Assembly (NCBI GenBank): GCA_963699525.1
Contig: CAVOUI010000013.1
Location: forward strand, 62,001 to 126,000
Source: SG8-41 sp963699525
GTDB taxonomy: Bacteria; Pseudomonadota; Gammaproteobacteria; Burkholderiales; SG8-41
DNA: 64,000 nt
Direction: 5' to 3'
Both the position numbers and the translations under genes were made by a program. Below the pieces are notes generated by a model. That model was not told the DNA's origin, did no database searches, and saw only the letters and a program-made list of their open reading frames with translations. Each line of letters starts with the position of its first letter. The stretch's first letter is position 1. Shown here one piece after another: positions 37,013-45,206 of the stretch.

Positions 37013-37984
37013 CTACTCCGGCTGGATGCCCGCCTCGCGCGCGACCTTGATCCATTTCGCGATCTCGGCCCGGTTGAAGGCGTCGTGCCGCTCGGGCGTG
37101 CTGGCGACGACTTCGGCGCCCTGGTCGGCGAGACTCCTCTTCACCCCGGGATCGTTGAGCGCCTTGACGAGCGCTGCATGGACCCGGTCGATTATGGGAC
37201 GCGGAGTTCCGGCAGGCGCAAACATCGCGAAGCCGCTCGAGACCACGAACGTCTTCAAGCCCTGCTCCTTCATGGTCGGGACGTCGGGCGCAGCGCCGGA
37301 GCGGGTCTCGCCCGTCTGCGCGATCATGCGCAGCTTCCCGCTCTTCGTGTGGGGCACCGCCGCCGGCATGCTCATGAACTGCATTTGCACGTGCCCCGCG
37401 ATGAGGTCGATTACGGACGGGCCCGAGCCCTTGTAGTGGACAGCCGTCAGCTTGATCCTGGCCTCGGAATTGAGCAGCTCCGCGGCGAGGTGCCCGACGG
37501 TACCGCGGCCCGCGGTCGAGTAGAAGATCTCGCCCGGCCGCGCCCGCGCGATCGCGATGAATTCCTTGACGTTCCTTGCCGGTAGCGCGGGATGCACCAT
37601 GAACGCGGTCGGCACGTCCGCAATGATGCTGATCGGCGCGAAGTCCCGGACCGAATCGTAGGGCAGCTTCTTCGCCATCGCGGGATTGATTGTATGGGAG
37701 GCGGATACCATCAGCAGCACGTAACCGTCGGGAGGCGATTTTGCCGCGATGTCGGTGCCGATCGTTCCGCCCGCGCCGCCGCGGTTGTCGATAATGACCT
37801 GCTGGCCCAGAAATTCGCTGAACTTCGGCGCGTAGACGCGTCCGATGATGTCGGTGTTGCCGCCGGGCGCGAACGGAATGATCATGCGCACCGGCTTGAC
37901 GGGGTATTGCTGGGCCGCGGCGCCGGCCGCCGCGAGCAGGGCGGCAGCCAGCAGCGGACGCGGAAGCAGCTGAGACACTCTCAA
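37013..37984 (-). CDS. Bug/TctC-family tripartite tricarboxylate transporter receptor
   Basis: The core from QQYPVKPVRMIIPFAPGGNT onward is a full Bug protein: NRGGAGGTIGTDIAAKSPPD, then HYKGSGPSVIDLIAGHVQ. The frame extends upstream to 38056, but a signal peptide (LLAAALLAAAGAAA) begins near 37980. I prefer the TTG at 37984, with GAGGA 8 nt upstream; the GTG at 37978 is the alternative. It is the first gene of the minus-strand Bug-Bug-GGT-OsmC-MBL operon, and its promoter is in the 89-bp gap to the divergent GGT gene. Confidence 0.88.
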   Translation of the reverse strand: MRVSQLLPRPLLAAALLAAAGAAAQQYPVKPVRMIIPFAPGGNTDIIGRVYAPKFSEFLGQQVIIDNRGGAGGTIGTDIAAKSPPDGYVLLMVSASHTINPAMAKKLPYDSVRDFAPISIIADVPTAFMVHPALPARNVKEFIAIARARPGEIFYSTAGRGTVGHLAAELLNSEARIKLTAVHYKGSGPSVIDLIAGHVQMQFMSMPAAVPHTKSGKLRMIAQTGETRSGAAPDVPTMKEQGLKTFVVSSGFAMFAPAGTPRPIIDRVHAALVKALNDPGVKRSLADQGAEVVASTPERHDAFNRAEIAKWIKVAREAGIQPE

Positions 37985-38073
37985 GGTTCCATTCCTCGGC
38001 AGGGTTGCAATCGAATTGTTCTTTGCGGTGCTGCGGTATCCCCGGCGATAATACACCGAAATCGGAGGGGCGC

Positions 38074-39795
38074 ATGGCCACCACCCGCATGTCCGTCATG
38101 GGCACCCGGCACGTCATCTCGGCCGGGCATTATCTCGCCGCGCACGCTGGATTCCAGATCCTCGAGGCGGGCGGCAACGCGGTCGATGCCGGAGTCGCCG
38201 CCGGCATCGCGATCGGCGTTCTGCAGACCGACAAGGTCAACTTCGGCGGCGTCGCTCCGCAGATCATCTACACGGCTAAGAACAGGCAGGTGCATTGCAT
38301 CGACGGCCTCGGTGTCTGGCCCAAGGCGATCACGCCCGATTATTTCATCAAGCGTCACGGCGGGAAGATCCCGAAGGGGGTCGAGCGTTGCGTGGTTCCC
38401 GCCGCGCCGGACGCGTGGCTCACCGCGCTCGAGCACTTCGGGACGATGAGCTTCGGCGAGGTCGCGGGCTCCGCCATCCGCTTCGCGCGCGACGGCTTCC
38501 CGATGCACCCGATGATGTCGGACTTCATCAAGGAGAACGCGGAAACCTACCGGGGCTGGCCGGCGAGCCGCAAGGTGTTCCTGCCGAAGGGGCGCGCACC
38601 GGAAGTGGGCGAAGTCTTCGTGCAGCCCGATCTTGGCCGCACGATGCAATACATGGCGGACGAGGAGAAGAAGGCCGCGCGCCGCAGGGGCCGGAAGGCG
38701 GGGATCGCGGCCGCGCGCGATGCTTTCTACAAGGGCGACATCGCGCGGGTGGTGACCAAATTCATCGAGCGAGAGGGCGGGCCGATGCGCTACGAGGACT
38801 TCGCGGGATTCCGCGTGAAGTTCGAGCCGACGGTACGCTCGCGCTTCGACGGCATCGAGCTCCACGCCTGCGGGCCGTGGTCGCAGGGCCCGGTGCTGCC
38901 GATGGCGCTGAACATCCTCAAGGGCTTCGACCTGAAGGCGATGGGCCACAACTCGCCGGAGTACATCCACGTCGTAACCGAGGCTCTGAAGCTCGCCTAC
39001 GCCGACCGCCACCATCACTTTGGCGACCCGCGCTTCGTCAAGGTGCCCATTACGGGTTTGATGTCCGAGCGCTACGCCCAGCACCGCCGCTCGATGGTGA
39101 GCCTGGAGAAGGCGTGGCCGGAAATGCCGCCGGCGGGCGATCCGGACACGCTCGCGCCGCTCAAGCACCGGTGCGTTCCCGCGCCCGAGCCCGACGATGC
39201 GCCGGGGCCCGGCGACACTTCGTACCTGTGCGTGATCGATCGCCACGGCAACGCCTTCTCCGCGACGCCGAGCGACGGCTCGGACAAGACGCCGATCATT
39301 CCCGGCGTGGGGATCCTCTGCTCCGGGCGCGGCACGCAGTCGTGGTCCGATCCGGAGCATCCCAGCTCGGTTGCGCCCGGCAAGCGGCCGCGGTTGACGC
39401 CCAATCCCGCACTGGCGTTCAAGAACGGGCGCGTGCACATGCCGTTCGGGACGCCGGGCGGAGACGTGCAATGCCAGGCCATGCTGCAGGTTTTCCTCAA
39501 CATCAATGAATTCGGCATGCCGGCCCAGGCCGCGGTGGAGGCGCCGCGCTTCGCCGGATACAGCTTCCCCGGCTCGTTCGAGCCCCATCCGTACTACCCG
39601 GGACGGCTCCACCTGGAGAAAAGCCTCGCGGAGGAGGCGGGGGCGGATCTGCGGGAGCTGGGGCACAAGGTCCACGAGTGGGACGACATGACCTGGCTCG
39701 CCGGGGCGGTGTGCACGATCGTCGCCGATCACGAAAACGGAGTGCTGCACGGGGGCGCGGACCCGCGCCGTCCGGCGTACGTGCTGGGATGGTGA
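38074..39795 (+). CDS. Gamma-glutamyltransferase family protein (second, divergent copy)
   Basis: ATG at 38074 has GGAGGGG about 7 nt upstream. The 573-residue protein shows SAGHYLAAHAGFQILEAGGN, then AVDAGVAAGIAIGV, as in GGT large subunits. The presumed self-cleavage and nucleophile region is PGPGDTSYLCVIDRHGNAFS, with C-terminal HMPFGTPGGDVQCQAMLQVF. It is only distantly similar to the other copy at 34454-36040, so the two are not a recent duplication. It lacks a signal peptide. It heads a plus-strand operon with an amidase and two Bug receptors. Confidence 0.87.
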   Translation: MATTRMSVMGTRHVISAGHYLAAHAGFQILEAGGNAVDAGVAAGIAIGVLQTDKVNFGGVAPQIIYTAKNRQVHCIDGLGVWPKAITPDYFIKRHGGKIPKGVERCVVPAAPDAWLTALEHFGTMSFGEVAGSAIRFARDGFPMHPMMSDFIKENAETYRGWPASRKVFLPKGRAPEVGEVFVQPDLGRTMQYMADEEKKAARRRGRKAGIAAARDAFYKGDIARVVTKFIEREGGPMRYEDFAGFRVKFEPTVRSRFDGIELHACGPWSQGPVLPMALNILKGFDLKAMGHNSPEYIHVVTEALKLAYADRHHHFGDPRFVKVPITGLMSERYAQHRRSMVSLEKAWPEMPPAGDPDTLAPLKHRCVPAPEPDDAPGPGDTSYLCVIDRHGNAFSATPSDGSDKTPIIPGVGILCSGRGTQSWSDPEHPSSVAPGKRPRLTPNPALAFKNGRVHMPFGTPGGDVQCQAMLQVFLNINEFGMPAQAAVEAPRFAGYSFPGSFEPHPYYPGRLHLEKSLAEEAGADLRELGHKVHEWDDMTWLAGAVCTIVADHENGVLHGGADPRRPAYVLGW

Positions 39796-39812
39796 CCCGC
39801 GATCAGTAACAC

Positions 39813-40523
39813 GTGACGGGACTGCTCAGTCGTCATGCCCTGATCGCGGTGGGGTGTCTTGCGGCAACTGCGCACGGCGCCAGCATTGCGGTCGACGTCG
39901 GCCACTACTTCGCCAAGCCCGGCGTCATCAGTGCCCGCGGCATCCCCGAGTTCGATTACAACTTGCGGCTCGCGCGTGAACTATCGGAATCCCTCGGGCG
40001 CGCCGGCCACAAGACCCTTCTCATCGGAGACGACGGACTTGCGGAAAACCTCGGTAGCCGCGCGCCGCGCGCCGCCGGAATGGACCTCTTCATCTCCATT
40101 CACCACGACTCGGTGCAGCCGCGCTTTCTCGCGAGCTGGGAGAGCGGGGGCGAGACGTTCTACTACAGCGATCAGTTCGCGGGCTTCTCGCTGTTCGTGT
40201 CGCGCCTGAATTCCCACACGGAGGCGAGCCTGAAGTGCGCCTCCGCGATCGGTGCGGCGCTGCGGAAGGCAGGCTTCACCCCCTCGCGCTACCACGCCGA
40301 CCCGATCGTGGGCGAGAGCCGCCCGTTTGCCGACGAGGCGAACGGCGTGCATTATTTCGACAACCTGGCGGTGCTGAAGACGGCGAGCATTCCCGCGTTG
40401 CTGTTCGAGGCGGGCGTGATCGTCAACCGCGACGAGGAGCTGCGCATGCGCGATCCCGCCGTGCGCAGGCGAATTTCGGACGCCCTCGTCGCCGGAACCG
40501 GCCTGTGCCTGAATCGACCGTGA
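39813..40523 (+). CDS. N-acetylmuramoyl-L-alanine amidase (AmiC-type catalytic domain)
   Basis: A GTG start leads into a signal peptide (ALIAVGCLAATAHGA). The 236-residue protein is essentially one Amidase_3 domain, with zinc ligands in IAVDVGHYF (His), GIPEFDYNLRLA (Glu) and FISIHHDSVQPR (His), and the catalytic glutamate in ALLFEAGVIVNRDEE. AmiC-type enzymes cleave the amide between MurNAc and the stem peptide. No AMIN or LysM targeting domain is present. It begins 17 nt after a GGT gene and ends 14 nt before a Bug gene, an unusual setting for a cell-wall hydrolase. Confidence 0.85.
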   Translation: MTGLLSRHALIAVGCLAATAHGASIAVDVGHYFAKPGVISARGIPEFDYNLRLARELSESLGRAGHKTLLIGDDGLAENLGSRAPRAAGMDLFISIHHDSVQPRFLASWESGGETFYYSDQFAGFSLFVSRLNSHTEASLKCASAIGAALRKAGFTPSRYHADPIVGESRPFADEANGVHYFDNLAVLKTASIPALLFEAGVIVNRDEELRMRDPAVRRRISDALVAGTGLCLNRP

Positions 40524-40537
40524 CAAAAAGGAGTGCA

Positions 40538-41506
40538 ATGCGCAATCTGATCCTGGTGGTAATGGCAGCATCGCTTTCGCAGGCGGTCACCGCGTTCGCC
40601 CAGACAACGGCTTATCCCGCCAAGCCGATCCGGTATATCGTCGGCTACACGCCGGCGGGGACCGCGGATATGCTGGCGCGCGCGGTGGGCCAGAAGCTCC
40701 ATGAGGCGTGGGGGCAGCAGGTAATCGTCGAGAATCGCCCGGGCGCCGGCACCAATATCGGCACCGAGGTGGCGGCGAAATCCGCCCCCGACGGCTACAC
40801 GCTGTTCATGCCGACCGTCGCCAACGCCATCAATCCCACGCTCTACGGCAAGCTGACCTACGATCCGGTCCGCGATTTTGCCTACGTCACCAACTTCGCG
40901 AAGGTCCCGGGCATCGTGGTGTGCCATCCTTCGGTGCCGGTGAAAGACGTGAAAGAGCTGGTCGCCCTCGCGAAGGCCAACCCGGATGCGCTGCGGCACG
41001 GCTCCACCGGCATCGGCAGCCCGCACCATCTGGCGGCGGAGATATTCAAGAGCATGACCGGCGTGAAGATGATCCACGTCCCGTACCGGGGCGCGTCGCC
41101 GGCGTTGACCGACGTGATCGCGGGCCACATCGAGATCTACTTCGGCGCGATGGTGTCCACCATCCCGCACGTGAAGAGCGGACGGTTGCGCGCGCTGGGC
41201 GTCACCAGCCTGAAGCGCGTCGCGGCGGCGGGGGACACGCGCACGCTCGACGAGCAGGGGCTGAAGGGGTTCGAGACCGGGTCGTGGTTCGGCATGGCAG
41301 TGCCCGCGGGCACGCCGCGCGACATTATCGTGAAGTTGCACGCGGGAGCGACCAAGGCCATCGCCGCTCCGGACCTGCGCGACCGCATGAGCGCCGAAGG
41401 CGCCGAGTTTGTCGGTGACAGCCCCGAGCAATTCGCCGCTTTCGTGAAATCCGAGATCGCCAAGTGGGCCAAGGCGGTGCGGGCATCGGGCGCGAAGCCC
41501 GAATAA
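40538..41506 (+). CDS. Bug/TctC-family tripartite tricarboxylate transporter receptor
   Basis: An AAGGAG box precedes the ATG at 40538. Signal peptide: LILVVMAASLSQAVTAFAQ. The mature protein has YPAKPIRYIVGYTPAGTADM, ENRPGAGTNIGTEVAAKSAP and VPYRGASPALTDVIAGHIEI, all standard Bug features, and ends KAVRASGAKPE. It is followed after 7 nt by another Bug gene. Transport partners are absent from the window. Confidence 0.92.
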   Translation: MRNLILVVMAASLSQAVTAFAQTTAYPAKPIRYIVGYTPAGTADMLARAVGQKLHEAWGQQVIVENRPGAGTNIGTEVAAKSAPDGYTLFMPTVANAINPTLYGKLTYDPVRDFAYVTNFAKVPGIVVCHPSVPVKDVKELVALAKANPDALRHGSTGIGSPHHLAAEIFKSMTGVKMIHVPYRGASPALTDVIAGHIEIYFGAMVSTIPHVKSGRLRALGVTSLKRVAAAGDTRTLDEQGLKGFETGSWFGMAVPAGTPRDIIVKLHAGATKAIAAPDLRDRMSAEGAEFVGDSPEQFAAFVKSEIAKWAKAVRASGAKPE

Positions 41507-41513
41507 CGCAACG

Positions 41514-42542
41514 ATGTTTGTTTCCACGCTGGTCCTGCTCGCCGCGCTGTTGCTGCCAACCGCGGCATGGGCGCAGGCCGTCTCAAAAGGCACGGGACCG
41601 GCCACTTCGGCGAGCTCAGGACCGGCCGCTTCGACAAGCTCAGGACAAGCCTATCCGAGCCGGCCCGTCAGGCTGATCGTTGGTTTTCCGCCGGGCGGCG
41701 CCGCGGACATCCTGGGACGCTTTGCCGCCCAAACGCTGACCGACTCGCTCGGCCAGCAGGTGGTCGTGGACAATCGCGGCGGGGCGGGCGGACTGATCGC
41801 CACCGAGACCGCGGCGCGCGCGAGCGCGGACGGCTACACGCTGCTCTTCACTTCGATCCCGCACGTCATCAATCCGCACCTCTACCGGAAGGTGTCGTAC
41901 GACGCCCTGAAGGATTTCGTGCCGGTGGTGCAATTCGTGGCGGTGCCGCTGATGATGGCTTCGAGCCCCGCCCTGCCGGTGAAGTCGGTTCGGGAGCTCA
42001 TTTCCTATGCGAAAGCGTCTCCGGAGCCGCTCCACTATGGCTCGGGAGGAAGCGGCTCCTCGAGCCATCTCGCGATGGAGCTCTTCAGGAGCATGACGGG
42101 CGTGAACCTGGTGCACGTCCCGTACAAGGGGGTCGGTCCGATGATCACGGACATGCTGGGGGGGACGATCCGACTCACCATATCCAGCGCGGTGCCGCTC
42201 TCGCCGCAGGTCAGGGTCGGCAAGCTGAGGGGGCTTGCCGTCACGAGCCCCAAGCGCTCGCCCTTGTTTCCCGAACTCCCCGCAATCGCTGAGACGGTGC
42301 CGGGCTACGAAGTAGTCAACTGGTTCGGGATCCTGGCGCCGGCGGGCACGCCGCTCGGGATCGTGACGCGCGTCAACAAGGAGCTGAACGCCGGGCTCGC
42401 GTCATCCGCCTTGCGGGAGCGCCTGGCGGCGCAGGGCGCGGACGTCGTCGGCGGAACGCCGGAAGACTTCGGCAGGATCATCCGGTTGGACTTCGCCAAG
42501 TGGGCGAAGGTCGTCAAGGCGTCTGGCGCCAAGGTGGACTGA
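41514..42542 (+). CDS. Bug/TctC-family receptor with repeat-derived linker
   Basis: After the signal peptide (LVLLAALLLPTAAWAQ) the protein has a ~25-residue Ser/Ala/Gly/Thr linker before the normal Bug start YPSRPVRLIVGFPPGG. The linker is encoded by two 24-bp tandem repeats at 41596-41643. The rest is canonical (NRGGAGGLIATETAARASAD, VPYKGVGPMITDMLGG). At 342 residues it is about 20 longer than its neighbours because of the linker. It lies 7 nt after the previous Bug gene and 16 nt before the outer-membrane gene. Confidence 0.9.
   Translation: MFVSTLVLLAALLLPTAAWAQAVSKGTGPATSASSGPAASTSSGQAYPSRPVRLIVGFPPGGAADILGRFAAQTLTDSLGQQVVVDNRGGAGGLIATETAARASADGYTLLFTSIPHVINPHLYRKVSYDALKDFVPVVQFVAVPLMMASSPALPVKSVRELISYAKASPEPLHYGSGGSGSSSHLAMELFRSMTGVNLVHVPYKGVGPMITDMLGGTIRLTISSAVPLSPQVRVGKLRGLAVTSPKRSPLFPELPAIAETVPGYEVVNWFGILAPAGTPLGIVTRVNKELNAGLASSALRERLAAQGADVVGGTPEDFGRIIRLDFAKWAKVVKASGAKVD
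41596..41643 (+). repeat. Two tandem 24-bp repeats inside a Bug coding sequence
   Basis: The copies are 41596-41619 and 41620-41643, each of the form gaccggcc(a/g)cttcg(g/a)c(g/a)agctcag, with three mismatches between them. They stay in frame and encode the Ser/Ala linker. The core CTTCGACAAGCTCAGGACA resembles a short dispersed repeat, and a related sequence occurs at 50012-50045. Confidence 0.6.
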
Positions 42543-42548
42543 AAAGCA

Positions 42549-42684
42549 GGGATGAGGGATGAGGACAAGAACAATCCCATCAGAGCAGTCTTACAGCATG
42601 CAGTGGTGCCGCCGCCCCGCCCGCTGGGTGCGCCTTGCGATCTATTTTCTTCCCTCATCCCTCATCCCACATCCCTCATCCCTC
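42549..42684. repeat. Inverted GGGATGAGGGATGAG / CTCATCCCTCATCCC arms
   Basis: GGGATGAGGGATGAG at 42549-42563 is perfectly inverted at 42654-42668, and a third imperfect copy follows at 42670-42684. The left arm spans the start codon and the right arm encodes part of the signal region (SLIPHPSSL) of the outer-membrane protein gene. It looks like a short repetitive element inserted at the 5' end of that gene. Confidence 0.55.
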
Positions 42685-43443
42685 GTGTGGGCGGCGCATC
42701 CCTTCATCACCGACGATACCGGGACCCAGGGCAAGGGCAACTGGCAGGTCGAGCTTCAGTACGATTACGGTCGCAACGACGCCACAGCCGATGCGGGCGC
42801 TGGGCCGGTGCGGCAGGTGAGCAAAGCGGCTGTGTTCACCACCGTGCTGACCTACGGCCTGCTCGAGAACCTGGACTTGGCGGTGGGACTGAATTACCTG
42901 AATCAGCGCGTGATCGAGAATGGGGTCAGCACCGAGGATTCCAGCGGCATGGCGGATTCGACGATCGAATTCAAGTGGCGTTTCTACGACGCCGACGGCT
43001 TGAGCTTCGCGGTCAAGCCGGTCGTGCTGCTGCCAACCGGGGACGAGAACAAGGGCCTCGGCAGTGGCAAGACTTCGTGGGGGGGCAACTTCATCACCAC
43101 CTATGAGGCGAAGCCTTGGTCTTTTAGCGGAAACGTAGCGTACAGCCACGTGCGCTATGAGCAGTCGCAGGACACCGCCGCGAATCGGTCGGACCTATGG
43201 CGCGTCTCCGGGGGCGTTTCGTACTCGGCGCGCGAGGACCTCCGCTGGGTGGGCGAGGCCGGGGTGCGCACCAATCCGGCAAAGAACAACCCGTTCCTGC
43301 CGGGAAGCACGGGCCGCTTCGCGATGGCCGGTCTGATCTACTCGCCCACCGACAAGATCGATCTGGATATCGGCTACCGAAGAGGCCTCAACGACGCCGA
43401 GACTCGCTGGGCGATTCTTGCGGGCGCGACGTTCCGCTGGTAG
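42559..43443 (+). CDS. Outer-membrane beta-barrel protein (phenol MetA-pathway type)
   Basis: The 294-residue protein is rich in alternating hydrophobic strands, with NWQVELQYDYGRNDA, YGLLENLDLAVGLNY, KPVVLLPTGDENKGLGSGKT and DIGYRRGLNDAETRWAILAG, ending in aromatic F-R-W. The pattern matches the PF13557-like family of putative outer-membrane transporters. The N-terminal ~45 residues are odd because repetitive DNA encodes part of them. The mature start is probably AHPFITDDTGTQG. An ATG at 42598 would give a more usual signal peptide. It may provide outer-membrane passage for ligands of the upstream Bug receptors. Confidence 0.75.
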   Translation: MRTRTIPSEQSYSMQWCRRPARWVRLAIYFLPSSLIPHPSSLVWAAHPFITDDTGTQGKGNWQVELQYDYGRNDATADAGAGPVRQVSKAAVFTTVLTYGLLENLDLAVGLNYLNQRVIENGVSTEDSSGMADSTIEFKWRFYDADGLSFAVKPVVLLPTGDENKGLGSGKTSWGGNFITTYEAKPWSFSGNVAYSHVRYEQSQDTAANRSDLWRVSGGVSYSAREDLRWVGEAGVRTNPAKNNPFLPGSTGRFAMAGLIYSPTDKIDLDIGYRRGLNDAETRWAILAGATFRW

Positions 43444-43448
43444 GGACG

Positions 43449-44279
43449 ATGCGGCGCATGCTGTGGGAACTGCTGCTGCCGCTCGCAATTGCCTACGGAG
43501 CAGTGCTCGTTCTCGTGTTCCTGTTCCAGTCCCACCTCGTGTTTTTCCCCGGCACGGGCCGCGAGGCGGTGATTACCCCCCAGTCTTACGGGATGCGATT
43601 CGAGTCGGTGCCGATCCGGACCGCCGACGGCGAGACCCTGGATGCGTGGTGGGTGCCCGCCGAAAACGCGCGGGGCGTGGTGCTGTTCTTCCATGGCAAT
43701 GCCGGCAATATTTCGCACCGCATCGACTATCTCCAGATGTTCCACCGCCTGCGCTACTCGACGCTCATCGTGGATTACCGCGGCTACGGCAAGAGCAGCG
43801 GCACGCCCTCCGAGGCCGGGACCTACCGCGACGCGGAGGCGGCATGGCAGTACCTGCTCACGGAACGGGCGGCTCGGCCGCAGGACATCGTGATCGCGGG
43901 CGAATCGCTGGGCGCGGCGGTCGCGACGTGGCTGGCGGCGCAAACCACACCCCGGGCCGTCGTCCTGCTCTCGACCTTCACCTCGGTCAACGATCTCGGC
44001 GCGCAGGTCTACTGGTTCCTGCCGGTGCGGCTGCTGAGCCGCATCGGCTACGACAACCTGGCGAACCTGAAACGGATCCGCGCGCCGGTGTTCATCGCGC
44101 ACAGCCGCGACGACGACATCGTGCCCTACGCGCACGGCCGGAAGCTGTTCGACGCGGCGGCGGAGCCCAAGACCTTTCTGGAGATGCGCGGCGGGCACAA
44201 CGACGGCTTCATCTTTACGCAGCCGGAGTGGGTGGCCGCCCTGGGCGACTTCCTCGACCGCCACGCGGCGGCGAAATAG
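43449..44279 (+). CDS. Alpha/beta hydrolase with N-terminal membrane anchor
   Basis: The 276-residue protein has one N-terminal hydrophobic helix (LLLPLAIAYGAVLVLVFLF) and then a serine hydrolase fold: oxyanion strand GVVLFFHGNAGNISHR, nucleophile elbow IVIAGESLGAAVA, acid in AHSRDDDIVPY and catalytic histidine in MRGGHNDGFI. It resembles the BEM46/YfhR group of membrane-anchored hydrolases of unknown substrate. It starts 5 nt after the outer-membrane protein gene and ends the plus-strand operon. The convergent response-regulator gene begins directly at 44280. Confidence 0.86.
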   Translation: MRRMLWELLLPLAIAYGAVLVLVFLFQSHLVFFPGTGREAVITPQSYGMRFESVPIRTADGETLDAWWVPAENARGVVLFFHGNAGNISHRIDYLQMFHRLRYSTLIVDYRGYGKSSGTPSEAGTYRDAEAAWQYLLTERAARPQDIVIAGESLGAAVATWLAAQTTPRAVVLLSTFTSVNDLGAQVYWFLPVRLLSRIGYDNLANLKRIRAPVFIAHSRDDDIVPYAHGRKLFDAAAEPKTFLEMRGGHNDGFIFTQPEWVAALGDFLDRHAAAK

Positions 44280-45071
44280 TCAGAGCCCGAGTACGGCCTG
44301 GACGCTGTCCACCAGCGCCTCGGGCTTGAACGGCTTCGTCATGTAGCCGCTCGCCCCGTACGCCAGGGCCGCCACCACGTCGTCGTGCTCGGCTTTCGCG
44401 GTCATGACGATGATCGGCACCGACTTGTAGACGGGGTGCTCGCGCAGCCGGCCGAGCAGCTCGAGACCGATGGTATCGGGAAGCACGAGGTCGATCGCGA
44501 TCACGTCCGCCGGCGGCTGCTTGTTCAGCTGCTCGACGATCTCGTCCTGCCGCGCGGCGGCGCGGGTCTCGAATTTCGCCAGCAGCAGCGCGCGCGTCAC
44601 GACGAGCGCGTTGGATTGGTCGGCGTCGATGACGAGCACGGTGTGCTTGTCGCCCCCGGCGAGGGGCGCGACCCGCTTGGCGGCCCGGTTGATGATATGG
44701 ACGTGATAGCCGGGCGTCTTGGAGGACCGGATGCCCGACAGCGTCGCCTCCGCCTGCTGCAACTGCTGGATCGTCGGTTCCTTCACCGGCTTCTTCATGA
44801 AGTTCGCGAAGTCGAGCGGGGCCTCCGGTTTCGCCGGGGCCGCAGCGGCCGCAGGGGCAGGAACCGAGATGTAACCTTGGGCAACCAGTTGGTCGAGCGC
44901 CGCCTTCAGCTTGTCGGGCGCCACCTGCGGGAGCTTGCCCTGCACCTGGGCGATCGTGGAATTGTCGATCAGCCCGAGGAGCGTCTTGAGGCCGGGCGGG
45001 AGCTTACCCGGCTTGGACTCGAGTTCCGCCTTGCCGGCGGCCGTCCTTACGTAAGCGGCGTCGTTTGCCAT
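44280..45071 (-). CDS. Response regulator with N-terminal winged-helix-like domain
   Basis: Residues 1-72 form a small alpha/beta domain (AELESKPGKLPPGLKTLLGL, then LKAALDQLVAQGYISV) shared with the protein at 50138-53386. An Ala/Pro linker and a helical stretch follow. A receiver domain occupies about residues 140-263: VLVIDADQSNALV, the phosphorylation site VIAIDLVLPDTIGLELL, VMTAKAE, and the lysine in YMTKPFKPE. The acidic pair is reduced to D-A-D. No DNA-binding output is at the C-terminus, so the N-terminal domain may be the output. No histidine kinase gene is adjacent. Confidence 0.8.
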   Translation of the reverse strand: MANDAAYVRTAAGKAELESKPGKLPPGLKTLLGLIDNSTIAQVQGKLPQVAPDKLKAALDQLVAQGYISVPAPAAAAAPAKPEAPLDFANFMKKPVKEPTIQQLQQAEATLSGIRSSKTPGYHVHIINRAAKRVAPLAGGDKHTVLVIDADQSNALVVTRALLLAKFETRAAARQDEIVEQLNKQPPADVIAIDLVLPDTIGLELLGRLREHPVYKSVPIIVMTAKAEHDDVVAALAYGASGYMTKPFKPEALVDSVQAVLGL

Positions 45072-45142
45072 TCCGCTATTGCCGATCTCATCTGATTGAT
45101 GGGGGGCGAAATGAGCGGCGCGGGGCGCCGGCTCGATTTCGC

Positions 45143-45178
45143 ACAGTTATTCTGGCGCGAAGCGTCCAGAATAACTGT
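45143..45178. repeat. Perfect 13-bp hairpin between response-regulator and oxidase genes
   Basis: ACAGTTATTCTGG at 45143-45155 is perfectly inverted at 45166-45178 around a 10-nt loop. It lies just after the end of the minus-strand GGDEF-oxidase operon and before the response-regulator gene. There is no T-tract on either strand, so it is not a typical terminator; it may be an operator or an RNA stability element. Confidence 0.55.
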
Positions 45179-45206
45179 TAATTATGCCATGCGCGCAGCC
45201 CGGCGC

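Noticed and set aside
41596..41643. CRISPR-like or direct-repeat array
   Set aside because: Only two imperfect copies are adjacent with no spacers, and they are in frame within a gene. No CRISPR array or cas gene is present in the window.
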